Positions 42,922 through 51,368 of a stretch of DNA of 64,000 nucleotides are shown piece after piece; within the stretch, counting starts at the first letter, position 1, and each line of letters starts with the position of its first letter. Under the pieces are notes generated by a model. That model searched no databases and had not been told where the DNA came from. It saw nothing but the letters and a program-made list of their open reading frames with translations. Source of the stretch: Pseudomonas brassicacearum subsp. neoaurantiaca (GTDB lineage Bacteria > Pseudomonadota > Gammaproteobacteria > Pseudomonadales > Pseudomonadaceae); the NCBI RefSeq assembly GCF_013608025.1, contig NZ_VDLV01000064.1:156365-220364 (forward strand), given 5' to 3'. The translations under genes were made by a program, and so were the position numbers.

Positions 42922-44958
42922 ATGTTCGCGCCTGCCAACCTACCGCGTTTCACGCTGACGCTCGACAGCGGGCCAAACGACCTCAAGGTGCTTGAGTTCA
43001 AAGGCACGGAAGCCATCAGCCAACCTTACTGCTTCGACTTGGAATTGATCAGCGAACGGCCTGACCTTGCGCTGGAGGAGCTGCTTCATCGCCAGGCTTT
43101 CCTGGGCTTCGATGACCGGGGCGGTGGCATTCACGGCCAGGTTTACTGTGTGGCGCAAGGCGATTCGGGCAAGCGCCTGACCCGTTATCAAGTCACGCTG
43201 GTGCCCCGCCTGGCGTACTTGCGTCATCGCATCAACCAGCGGATTTTCCAACATCTGAGCGTGCCGGATATCGTTGCCCTCGTCCTGAAGGACCACGGCA
43301 TCCTGGCCGATGCCTTCCAATTCAGCCTTGGCGGGCAGTACCCCGAGCGGGAATATTGCGTGCAGTACGGCGAAAGCGACCTGGTTTTCATTGAGCGTCT
43401 TTGCGCCGAGGTCGGCATTCATTATCACTTCCGCCACAGCCCTGACGGCCATCTGCTGGTGTTCGGTGATGATCAGACGGTGTTTACGCGCTTGCCCGAA
43501 TCCACGTTGTATCTGCCTGGCAGTGGCATGGCCGCCGCCGAGCCGGCCATCAAGCGCTTGGCGGTGCGGCTCCAGACTCGTACCACGGCCGTGACATTGC
43601 GCGACTATGACTTTCGCAAGCCTGGCCTGCTGTTACAGGCCAATCTCGACAACCAGCAACTCCCGACGCTGGAAAATTATCACTACCCCGGTCAGTTCAC
43701 CGACCGCGACGATGGCAAACACTCGGTCCGGCGGACCCTCGAACGGCACGGCGCCGACGGGCGCCTGGCAGAGGGCGGCAGCGATGACAGCGCTTTTGCC
43801 AGTGGGCATTTCATGCGCATCAAAGAGCACCCGCGCAAGCAATGGAATGACCTGTGGTTGCTGACGCAGGTCGATCACCACGGTCGGCAACCGCAAGTGC
43901 TGGAGGAGACCGCCTCCGCCGGCCGGGATGAGTTCCAGGGCTACCGCAATGCCTTCCTCGCAACGCCGTGGGAGGTTTTCTTTCGTCCGCCGTTGCAGCA
44001 CAGGAAACCGTCCGTCAGCGGCTTTCAGCCGGCGGTGGTGACCGGGCCGGTGGACAGCGAGATTCATTGCGATGAATTCGGGCGGGTCAAGGTGCAATTG
44101 GTCTGGGATCGTGACGGCGAGCGCGACGAGCATTCCAGTTGCTGGCTGCGCGTGGCGACCGGTTGGGCTCATGATCGCTACGGCAGCGTGATGATCCCTC
44201 GGGTGGGGATGGAGGTCCTCGTCGGGTTCATGGACGGCGACGTCGACAAGCCGCTGGTGGTGGGCTGCCTGCCGAACGGAGCCAACCCGGTGCCCCTCGA
44301 CCTGCCGGCGGACAAGACCCGCAGTATCCTGCGCAGCCAGAGCAGCCCCGGTGGCGGTGGCTACAACGAATTGCGCATCGAGGACCGCAAGGGCGCCGAG
44401 GAGATCTACCTGAGGGCCCAGCGCAACTGGACCCAGCATGTGCTGCATGACCAGCGCGTGCAGGTCGATCATGAGCGCAGCATCGTCGTCTCCGGCTTGT
44501 CGCGGCATGAGCTCAAGGATGGCGAGCAGCGCATCACCGGAGGCCGACGCCAGGTTGAAGTTCGCCAGGACGACCATTTGATGGTGACAGGCGACCGGCA
44601 CATCCGCGTCGCCAACCAGGCCCTCAACGCCGCCGGGGGATTCAGTGTCAGCGCTGGTCAGCAAGTCGTGCTGGAGGCGGGTGCCAGCGCGACCGTCCAG
44701 GCCGGCGGGCACTGGATCAATATCGGCCCGGGCGGAATCTTCAGCAGCGTGCCGATCCAGGTCGGCGGAGCGCCGATGGCAGCCATGGGCGCAGCACCCG
44801 TCGCGGCCGGCGCCGTGGAGAAACTGGCCGCCGCGTTGGCGCCAGTGCTGTCCTTGGCGCAAATACGCAGCCTGAAAAGCCCCGCGCCTTTCTGTGAGGA
44901 GTGCGAGCGCTGCAAGGATGGCGCTTGTGGCGTGTCGTTGGCACCGCTTGGGGGATAG
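42922..44958 (+). CDS. vgrG: orphan VgrG spike protein of a type VI secretion system
   Basis: 678 aa. The gp27-like base (PRFTLTLDSGPNDLKVLEF ... GESDLVFIERLCAEVGIHYHF) is followed by a gp5-like OB fold (CDEFGRVKVQLVWDRDGE; VGMEVLVGFMDGDVDKPLVVGC) and a repetitive beta-helix needle. The last 16 or so residues hold four cysteines (FCEECERCKDGACG), a possible metal knuckle or effector-binding tip. No other T6SS gene, adaptor, effector or immunity gene lies beside it. Start at 42922 is set by codon pattern and AGAGG upstream. Confidence 0.92.
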   Translation: MFAPANLPRFTLTLDSGPNDLKVLEFKGTEAISQPYCFDLELISERPDLALEELLHRQAFLGFDDRGGGIHGQVYCVAQGDSGKRLTRYQVTLVPRLAYLRHRINQRIFQHLSVPDIVALVLKDHGILADAFQFSLGGQYPEREYCVQYGESDLVFIERLCAEVGIHYHFRHSPDGHLLVFGDDQTVFTRLPESTLYLPGSGMAAAEPAIKRLAVRLQTRTTAVTLRDYDFRKPGLLLQANLDNQQLPTLENYHYPGQFTDRDDGKHSVRRTLERHGADGRLAEGGSDDSAFASGHFMRIKEHPRKQWNDLWLLTQVDHHGRQPQVLEETASAGRDEFQGYRNAFLATPWEVFFRPPLQHRKPSVSGFQPAVVTGPVDSEIHCDEFGRVKVQLVWDRDGERDEHSSCWLRVATGWAHDRYGSVMIPRVGMEVLVGFMDGDVDKPLVVGCLPNGANPVPLDLPADKTRSILRSQSSPGGGGYNELRIEDRKGAEEIYLRAQRNWTQHVLHDQRVQVDHERSIVVSGLSRHELKDGEQRITGGRRQVEVRQDDHLMVTGDRHIRVANQALNAAGGFSVSAGQQVVLEAGASATVQAGGHWINIGPGGIFSSVPIQVGGAPMAAMGAAPVAAGAVEKLAAALAPVLSLAQIRSLKSPAPFCEECERCKDGACGVSLAPLGG

Positions 44959-44975
44959 GTTCGGGGCGGGCTGCC

Positions 44976-45010
44976 GAGCAGCCCGGCGGGAGCAAGCTCC
45001 CTTGCCACGG
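44976..45010. repeat. single REP
   Basis: CCCGGCGGGAGCAAGCTCCC with TTGCCACGG following, one unpaired copy between vgrG and rlmJ. Confidence 0.75.
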
Positions 45011-45096
45011 GTGAGAGATTATTGGGCCGCTCGGTCGCCAGTCCCTGACGTTGGGCGCGCTTCAAGGTAAACTCGTCGCCCTTCGCAGGAGCCGCC

Positions 45097-45936
45097 ATGA
45101 ATTATCGCCACGCCTTCCACGCCGGCAATCACGCCGATGTGTTCAAACACCTGGTCTTGACCCGTCTCATCGCCTTGATGTCGCGCAAGGAGCAGCCCTT
45201 CGCCTACCTCGACACCCACGCGGGCATCGGCTTGTACGACTTGCAGGGCGACCAGGCCAATCGCACCGGTGAATACCTGGAAGGCATCGCGCGGTTATGG
45301 GATCAGGACGACCTGCCGCCCCTGACCGCCGATTACATGAAGGTGCTGCACGAGATGAACCCGGACGGCCAGTTGCGCTATTACCCTGGCTCGCCTGAGC
45401 TGGCGCGGCGCCTGACCCGGTCGCAGGATCGGGTGTTGCTCAACGAGAAGCATCCGGAGGACGGCGTGCTGCTCAAGGACAACATGAAGGGTGATCGTCG
45501 CGTGGCGGTGCATCTGGGCGAAGGCTGGCACGTTCCTCGTGCGTTGCTGCCGGTGGCAGAGAAGCGCGCTCTGATGTTGATCGATCCGCCGTTTGAACAG
45601 CTGGATGAGATGCAGCGCTGCGCCGCCTCGCTCAAGGAGGCCATTGGCCGGATGCGCCAGACGGTGGCGGCGATCTGGTATCCCGTGAAAGACCAACGCA
45701 TGTTGCGTCGTTTCTATCAGGACCTGGCGGGCACGGGCGCGCCCAAGTTGTTGCGGGTGGAGTTGCTCGTGCACCCGCTGGCCACGCCCAACAGCCTGAA
45801 CGGCTCCGGCCTGGCCATCGCCAACCCGCCATGGGGGCTTGAGGAAGAGTTGCGCGAGTTGCTGCCGTGGCTGTCCAAGAAACTTGGGCAGACCCAGGGT
45901 GGGTGGCAGATGGATTGGTTGATCGCTGAAAGCTGA
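45097..45936 (+). CDS. rlmJ: 23S rRNA (adenine2030-N6)-methyltransferase RlmJ
   Basis: 279 aa. It begins MNYRHAFHAGNHADVFKH, the signature of the RlmJ (YhiR, DUF519) family, with LDTHAGIGLYDL for SAM binding and the catalytic MLIDPPFEQ. It methylates A2030 of 23S rRNA during ribosome assembly. Single gene with AGGAG upstream; downstream lies a REP doublet. Confidence 0.95.
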   Translation: MNYRHAFHAGNHADVFKHLVLTRLIALMSRKEQPFAYLDTHAGIGLYDLQGDQANRTGEYLEGIARLWDQDDLPPLTADYMKVLHEMNPDGQLRYYPGSPELARRLTRSQDRVLLNEKHPEDGVLLKDNMKGDRRVAVHLGEGWHVPRALLPVAEKRALMLIDPPFEQLDEMQRCAASLKEAIGRMRQTVAAIWYPVKDQRMLRRFYQDLAGTGAPKLLRVELLVHPLATPNSLNGSGLAIANPPWGLEEELRELLPWLSKKLGQTQGGWQMDWLIAES

Positions 45937-45959
45937 TTTGGATGGCGACTGTGAGGACG

Positions 45960-46038
45960 CCATCGCGAGCAAGCTCGCTCCCACATTTGACCGAGTTGTA
46001 CATACGATCCAGTGTGGGAGCGAGCTTGCTCGCGAAGC
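45960..46038. repeat. REP doublet, inverted order
   Basis: ATCGCGAGCAAGCTCGCTCCCAC (about 45962-45984) then GTGGGAGCGAGCTTGCTCGCGA (46014-46035), between convergent rlmJ and msrA. Confidence 0.85.
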
Positions 46039-46055
46039 TTTTCAGTGCCAGGCGG

Positions 46056-46706
46056 TCAGATCGGGCAAGTCACGCCCGTGCCACCAATCCCGCAATACCC
46101 TTCAGGATTTTTCGCCAGGTATTGCTGGTGATACGCCTCGGCAAAGTAAAACGTCGGCGCTTCGTCGATTTCGGTGGTGATTTCTCCCAGCCCGGCCTTG
46201 CCCAGTTCAGCCTGGAACACGTCCTTGCTCTTCTTCGCCGCGTCCAGTTGCTCGGGCGTGGTGCAGTAGATCACCGAACGATACTGGGTGCCGATGTCGT
46301 TACCCTGACGCATGCCTTGGGTCGGGTTGTGCAGTTCCCAGAACATTTTCAGCAGGTCGTCATAGCTGACTTTCGCCGGCTCGTAGACCACCAGCACCAC
46401 TTCGCTGTGGCCGGTCAGGCCCGAGCAGACCTCTTCATACGTCGGGTTCGGCGTAAAGCCTCCCGCATATCCCACCGCCGTACTGACCACTCCTTCACGT
46501 TGCCAGAACTTGCGCTCCGCGCCCCAGAAGCAGCCAAGGCCGAAGATCGCGAAATCGACGTCCATGGCAAACGGGCCCAGCAGTGGCGCGTCGAGGACGA
46601 AGTGTTTTTCCGGCACGGCCATCGGGGTTTCACGGCCAGGAAGAGCTTGATCGGGAGTAGGAAGCACGTTTTTGTTCACCAGGATTTCCGAGCGCAAGAC
46701 CATCAT
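46056..46706 (-). CDS. msrA: peptide methionine-S-sulfoxide reductase MsrA
   Basis: 216 aa. The catalytic Cys is in FGLGCFWGAERKFW; the resolving cysteine is near the C-terminus (GYCGIGGTGVTCPI). It repairs S-methionine sulfoxide in proteins. Two adjacent ATGs (46706, 46703) follow AGAGG. It lies 81 nt downstream of dipA on the same strand, the same neighbourhood as in P. aeruginosa (PA5017-PA5018). Confidence 0.95.
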   Translation of the reverse strand: MMVLRSEILVNKNVLPTPDQALPGRETPMAVPEKHFVLDAPLLGPFAMDVDFAIFGLGCFWGAERKFWQREGVVSTAVGYAGGFTPNPTYEEVCSGLTGHSEVVLVVYEPAKVSYDDLLKMFWELHNPTQGMRQGNDIGTQYRSVIYCTTPEQLDAAKKSKDVFQAELGKAGLGEITTEIDEAPTFYFAEAYHQQYLAKNPEGYCGIGGTGVTCPI

Positions 46707-46787
46707 CAGTCCTCTCAGTCAGATTGAATTGAGCGAAATAGGCCGTCAGTGTGCCTCAGAAAAGCCGCCGCAAGCTATAAGCGACTG

Positions 46788-49481
46788 TCAGACCAGCGGG
46801 CCGCGCGGGTAGCGCTTGAGCTTCTCGATAAGCTCTGTGCCGGGGATCGGCCGGTCGAAGAGGTAGCCTTGACCGACGTCGCAGCGGTGGCGGCGCAGGA
46901 AGGCGAGCTGCTGGGCGGTTTCGATGCCTTCGGCCACCACCTTGAGTTTCAGGTTGTGGGCCATGGCGATCACCGCGGAGGTGATTTCCATGTCGTCCTG
47001 GTTGTCCGGGATCTCATGGATGAAGCTGCGATCGATCTTGATGATGTCGATCGGGAATTTCTTCAGATAGCTCAAGGACGAATAACCGGTGCCGAAGTCA
47101 TCCATCGCCAGGGTCAGGCCCAGGCGCTTGAGCTGGTCGAGTTGCAAGTGGGTGTCTTCGGTCGCTTCGAGCAGCAGGCCTTCGGTCAGTTCCAGTTCCA
47201 GCAACCGCGCGGGTAATTGTTCTTCCTTGAGGATGCTGGCAATCGAGGCCACCAGGTCCGGATCGGAAAACTGCTTGGGTGACAGATTGATCGCCACTTG
47301 TAGGTTGCCCAGGCCAGCGGCGGTCAGCTGTTTGCTCATACGGCAGGCCTGGCGGGCGATCCATTTGCCGATGGGGATGATCAGGCCGGTTTCTTCGGCC
47401 ACGCTGATGAACTGGTCCGGGCGGATCATGCCCTTCTCCGGGTGGTTCCAGCGCAGCAGCGCCTCCATGCCCAGCAGGCGACCACTGCGCAGGCACAACT
47501 TGGGCTGGTAGAAGACATCCAGTTCATTCTGGGTCAGCGCCCGGCGCAGGTTGTTTTCCACGAACAGCTTGTAGCTGGCCTCGGCGTTCAGGGCCTCGGT
47601 GAACACCTGGACTTGGTGTTTGCCGTTGGCCTTGGCCTTGTGCAGGGCGAGGCCGGCGTTGCGCATCAGCGTCTGGGGATCGCGACCGTGCAGCGGCGCG
47701 CAGGCCAGGCCCACGGAGCCGGTTACGCTGATCAATTGGTTGTCGACGAACATCGGCTTGTCGAGTGTCATCAGCAACTGGCTGGCAATCTGCTGCCCGG
47801 CTTCCAGATCAGTGTCGTCCAACAGCACCGCAAATTCGTTACTGGCGAACCGCGCCAGGCTGCCGCTGGGGCTCAGGCTGTTGCGCAGGCGCCGGGCCAG
47901 GCTGATCAGCAGTTTGTCACCGGTCTGGTGGCCGAGGCTGTCGTTGATGCGCTTGAAGTTGTCGATGTCCACCAGCAGCAGGCTGATGGGCGAATCGCTG
48001 TCCCGGGCGAAGCGTTCATCGAGGTTGCGAATGAACGCCGGACGGTTGCCCAGGTTGGTCAGGTTGTCGGTGTACGCCAGGCGCTCGATGCGCTGCTGGG
48101 CCAGTTTGGTCTGGGTGATGTCTTCGTAGATACCGATGTAGTGCGTTAGTTCGCGGTTGTCGCCGTAGACCTTGGAGATCGACAACTGGCCCCAGTAGGG
48201 TTCGAGGTTCTTGCGCCGGCTCTTGAATTCGCCTTGCCAGCTGTTGCTCTGGGCCAAGGCTGAAGGCGCATCGAACAGCAGCTCGCTGAGGTTCTCCAGG
48301 GCTGGCAGCTCGGACAGACGTTGGCCGTGGACTTCCTCGGTGGTGTATTGGGTGATGGCGGTGAAGCTCGGGTTGACGTATTCCACCACACCGTCGCAAT
48401 TGACCAGCAGGAACGCGTTGGCGCTCTGTTCCACGGCGCGCTGGAACAGATGCAGGGCGCTGGTGGCGGTGCGGCGGTTGTGGTTGTTGATGACTTGGGC
48501 GAATTGGTCCGCCAGTTCGCCGGCGAAGGCGATTTCGTCCGACTGCCAAGCGCGGGTGACGCCCACTTGTTCCAGGCACAGGACACCCACCACTTGCCCA
48601 TCGATTCGGATGCTGGCGTCGAGAATCGCGTTGACGTCGCGGGCTCGCAGGTTTTCGGCCATTTCCCGGGTGCGCGGGTCGCGCATCGCATTGTGCGCGT
48701 CGATGGCTCGGCAGGTCTGCAGTGCCTCCATGTAATTCGGAAAGTCGTTGGCGTTGATGACATCCGGAAGGAAGTATTCCTGGGAGGCGCGGTTATAGGC
48801 CGAGATCGGCACCAATTTGCCGTCTTCCAGGTTCCAGATGCTCGCGCAGTCGATCTGATAGATGTCGCAGGCGCTGCGGGTGATCAGCTCGGCGGCTTCT
48901 TGCAATGAATTGTTGGCGCTGTAGCGCTGACGGGTCAGCAGCAGGATCAAGTCTTGTTGGGCGCGGACCCGATCCAGGTGCTGGAGCTGTTCCTGCTGGG
49001 CGCGCTGGTTCAATTCCAGAGCGATCTGCAGTCGCGAGTTCTGGGTTTCCAGGTCGACGGACGGCAAGGACGGCTGGTCCTGCAGCAGGTCGTCGACGAC
49101 CAACAGATAACCGCGCAGCAGGTGACGATTGTGTTGCTTGTAGGCTTCACCGGTCTCCAGCAGGTTCATCGGCCCTCTGGCGGTGTGCAGCGTATAGCGG
49201 ATCAGGTAATGGGACGCCTGGGCCAGTTGCTGCTGGATCGAGTCATGCAATTGATAGCGTGCTTCCGGCTCCATCAGGCTGGCGTAAGGGGAACTGACCA
49301 GTGAGCACAGTTCCACGGCCGGCAAGCCGAAGTAGCGTTCGCAATTGGGATCGAGGAACAGCAGCGCCCAGCTTGCTTCATTCAGCCGTTCGAAACGCAG
49401 CATACCGAGCCGCGAGGGCACCGGTAACTGCGTCACTACCTCGGCCGCCATACGGCTGGCGGCATCGGGTTGGCTTTTCAT
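46788..49481 (-). CDS. dipA: c-di-GMP phosphodiesterase DipA (Pch)
   Basis: 897 aa. An N-terminal sensory region, a GAF domain (about 190-330), a PAS domain (about 340-460), a GGDEF-type domain and an EAL domain are in that order. The GGDEF motif is degenerate, ASNEF at residues 546-550, so no cyclase activity is expected; the EAL domain is intact (EALLRW from 673, ELTE, DDFGTGYSS, KIDRSF). This matches DipA of P. aeruginosa (PA5017, 899 aa), which lowers c-di-GMP and is needed for biofilm dispersion. Confidence 0.93.
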   Translation of the reverse strand: MKSQPDAASRMAAEVVTQLPVPSRLGMLRFERLNEASWALLFLDPNCERYFGLPAVELCSLVSSPYASLMEPEARYQLHDSIQQQLAQASHYLIRYTLHTARGPMNLLETGEAYKQHNRHLLRGYLLVVDDLLQDQPSLPSVDLETQNSRLQIALELNQRAQQEQLQHLDRVRAQQDLILLLTRQRYSANNSLQEAAELITRSACDIYQIDCASIWNLEDGKLVPISAYNRASQEYFLPDVINANDFPNYMEALQTCRAIDAHNAMRDPRTREMAENLRARDVNAILDASIRIDGQVVGVLCLEQVGVTRAWQSDEIAFAGELADQFAQVINNHNRRTATSALHLFQRAVEQSANAFLLVNCDGVVEYVNPSFTAITQYTTEEVHGQRLSELPALENLSELLFDAPSALAQSNSWQGEFKSRRKNLEPYWGQLSISKVYGDNRELTHYIGIYEDITQTKLAQQRIERLAYTDNLTNLGNRPAFIRNLDERFARDSDSPISLLLVDIDNFKRINDSLGHQTGDKLLISLARRLRNSLSPSGSLARFASNEFAVLLDDTDLEAGQQIASQLLMTLDKPMFVDNQLISVTGSVGLACAPLHGRDPQTLMRNAGLALHKAKANGKHQVQVFTEALNAEASYKLFVENNLRRALTQNELDVFYQPKLCLRSGRLLGMEALLRWNHPEKGMIRPDQFISVAEETGLIIPIGKWIARQACRMSKQLTAAGLGNLQVAINLSPKQFSDPDLVASIASILKEEQLPARLLELELTEGLLLEATEDTHLQLDQLKRLGLTLAMDDFGTGYSSLSYLKKFPIDIIKIDRSFIHEIPDNQDDMEITSAVIAMAHNLKLKVVAEGIETAQQLAFLRRHRCDVGQGYLFDRPIPGTELIEKLKRYPRGPLV

Positions 49482-49674
49482 GGGGAAACTCGCTTCGAAA
49501 ATGCTGATCGCGCCGGGCTGACGCCCTCGTCATTACGGATTGCCGCAAGGTTGCATCATTGCGGCCCTGGCTGACAAGAGACATGAAGGCCAAGTGCTAT
49601 AAACCTTTTATCGGCCGACAAAGGGATTTCTCCAGTTACCAACCGATCAGAGGTATGCATTGGCCAGTCGCCGA

Positions 49675-51081
49675 TCAGCGCAACGGTATATCGACGGTCT
49701 CCAGCGGAGCGCCGTCACGGTTATGAAACGTCACCTGAACGCTCTGGCTCGTGACTTTCAGCTGAGCGAAGTTGTCCTGGCTGATCACCCTGCTGGTCAG
49801 CTCATATTGGTACTTACCGGCTGGAGCCTGGGCCATGGGTTTACCGAAAATAAAAGTCGAGGCCTTGGCGTAGGGCAGCAGCTTGCTGTTGCAAAACGGC
49901 GACGAAACGATGGTATGAACCTGGAAGTCAGGATCCTGGCTATGAGCCAACAGGCTCGTCAGGGAGCCGTGCACGTCACCGGACACGAAAATCACGTTCT
50001 TGATCCGATGGCTGCGGATGGCCTCCAGCAATCGCAGGCGTTGCGCCGGGAAGGCTTGCCAGGCGTCTCCGCCATGGAATCGACGGTCGGGGTAGAACAT
50101 GACGCTGGTGACGACGAACTTGACGCGAGCGGTGCTGTTAATCAGCCAGTCGAGCAGCGATTGTTCCTGTTCGGCATCCAGGATCCGCCGGTCCTCCATC
50201 GACAGGTTGCGTCGAGTCCGGCTGTCGGTCACGAACCACTCGATATCGCCGTGGGCAAATAAATACCAATAACGTGTCAGGGCTTGACTTAGCATGCCGT
50301 CGCTTAAAAGTTCATGGGCCGGGCTGTGGCTGGCTTGGTAAGTCTCATAGACGTCCAGCGCATTTGCATAAAATGATTCATCGTTCTTGTTTCTGTTGGC
50401 CGGCCAGTTGTCCTTTATTTCATGATCGTCGAGCATCATATAAGTGGGGACGCTGGACATTAATTTCTTGATGTGGGGTTGGGAAAATGCCGTGCGGTAT
50501 TTAAATAACATGTCCTTGTGGCTGCGGTCCGGGGCAATGATATTCAAGTCGTCGAGATAAACCTGGTCTCCTGTCATCAACACGGCGCTGATGGGCGGAT
50601 CGGCCTGTTCGACGATTCGGTTGATACCGGCGAACGTGCGGTCCCCCAGCGCCGGTCGCGATGGGACGCCAGCGGTGATCCGAAGATATCGGCAAGAGCC
50701 GACGATATAGCTGCGGGCCGCGTCGCTCTTGTCCGGTGGTGTGCGCAGTTGATAAACCTCCTTGGGCCATTGCAATGGCAATTCCAGGATGGTTTCCACG
50801 GTATGGGCCGGGCTCAAGGTGGATTTCCAGCCGGCCTGGTATTCATAAACGGTATCGGACTGGAGGTCTTTCAGTACTATGGCCGCGGAAAAATCGCGGT
50901 AGGAAAACAGTCGGACAAACTTTCCTATTGACCATGCGATGTCGCCTTTTCGCCTGTAGCGAACGCCGGCGAAGACGGGATTGTCATTGTCTCTATCGCC
51001 TCGTAGAAATACGCGCGCATGATCGGTCGTTGTATGGCCCAGAATAGGGCCGACAGTAGGCTTTAACATGTTCGAATCCAT
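49675..51081 (-). CDS. PhoD-like alkaline phosphatase/phosphodiesterase
   Basis: 468 aa metallophosphatase. An N-terminal beta-sandwich (about 1-110) precedes the PhoD catalytic domain with VGSCRY, LMTGDQVYLDDLN, MMLDDHEIKDNW and FVSGDVHGS, which supply the metal ligands. There is no Tat signal peptide, unlike secreted PhoD, so it is probably cytoplasmic or differently exported. The start may be ATG 51081 or 51069; the former lies inside the palindrome TTCGAATCCATTCGAA and neither has a good ribosome site. Substrate unknown. Confidence 0.85.
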   Translation of the reverse strand: MDSNMLKPTVGPILGHTTTDHARVFLRGDRDNDNPVFAGVRYRRKGDIAWSIGKFVRLFSYRDFSAAIVLKDLQSDTVYEYQAGWKSTLSPAHTVETILELPLQWPKEVYQLRTPPDKSDAARSYIVGSCRYLRITAGVPSRPALGDRTFAGINRIVEQADPPISAVLMTGDQVYLDDLNIIAPDRSHKDMLFKYRTAFSQPHIKKLMSSVPTYMMLDDHEIKDNWPANRNKNDESFYANALDVYETYQASHSPAHELLSDGMLSQALTRYWYLFAHGDIEWFVTDSRTRRNLSMEDRRILDAEQEQSLLDWLINSTARVKFVVTSVMFYPDRRFHGGDAWQAFPAQRLRLLEAIRSHRIKNVIFVSGDVHGSLTSLLAHSQDPDFQVHTIVSSPFCNSKLLPYAKASTFIFGKPMAQAPAGKYQYELTSRVISQDNFAQLKVTSQSVQVTFHNRDGAPLETVDIPLR

Positions 51082-51274
51082 TCGAAGTTATAAAAGGTAT
51101 TTGGTGGTTGAAGGCTGTTAGTGCGCGGACGGAACTATGCTAAAGCGTTGCATGCGATAAATAATTAGAGAGGAGGGGGCGTTTGTTGTGGGCAATGGCT
51201 AATAGAAGAAGTAGGCCTTGTTGCGTAACGCGGTAGGAAAAAACTGTGTGGATAAAGCGAATTTATCCCGGGCA

Positions 51275-51301
51275 AAAAAAGCCCCGCCAAATGGGCGGGG
51301 T
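51275..51301 (-). terminator. rho-independent terminator of aceEF
   Basis: On the minus strand CCCCGCCCATTTGGCGGGG is followed by CTTTTTTT. A second hairpin GGCCCTC/GAGGGCC (51342-51361) lies closer to the aceF stop and may protect the 3' end. The rest of 51082-51274 is AT-rich and shows nothing else. Confidence 0.88.
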
Positions 51302-51368
51302 TGAGGTACGAGCGTGGCGCTCGGAAAACGATTGCCGAACGGCCCTCCGCGAAGAGGGCCTTTCGGTG

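Noticed and set aside
42922..45936. A T6SS effector-immunity island after vgrG
   Set aside because: The next gene is rlmJ and the gap holds only a REP; no effector-like frame is present.
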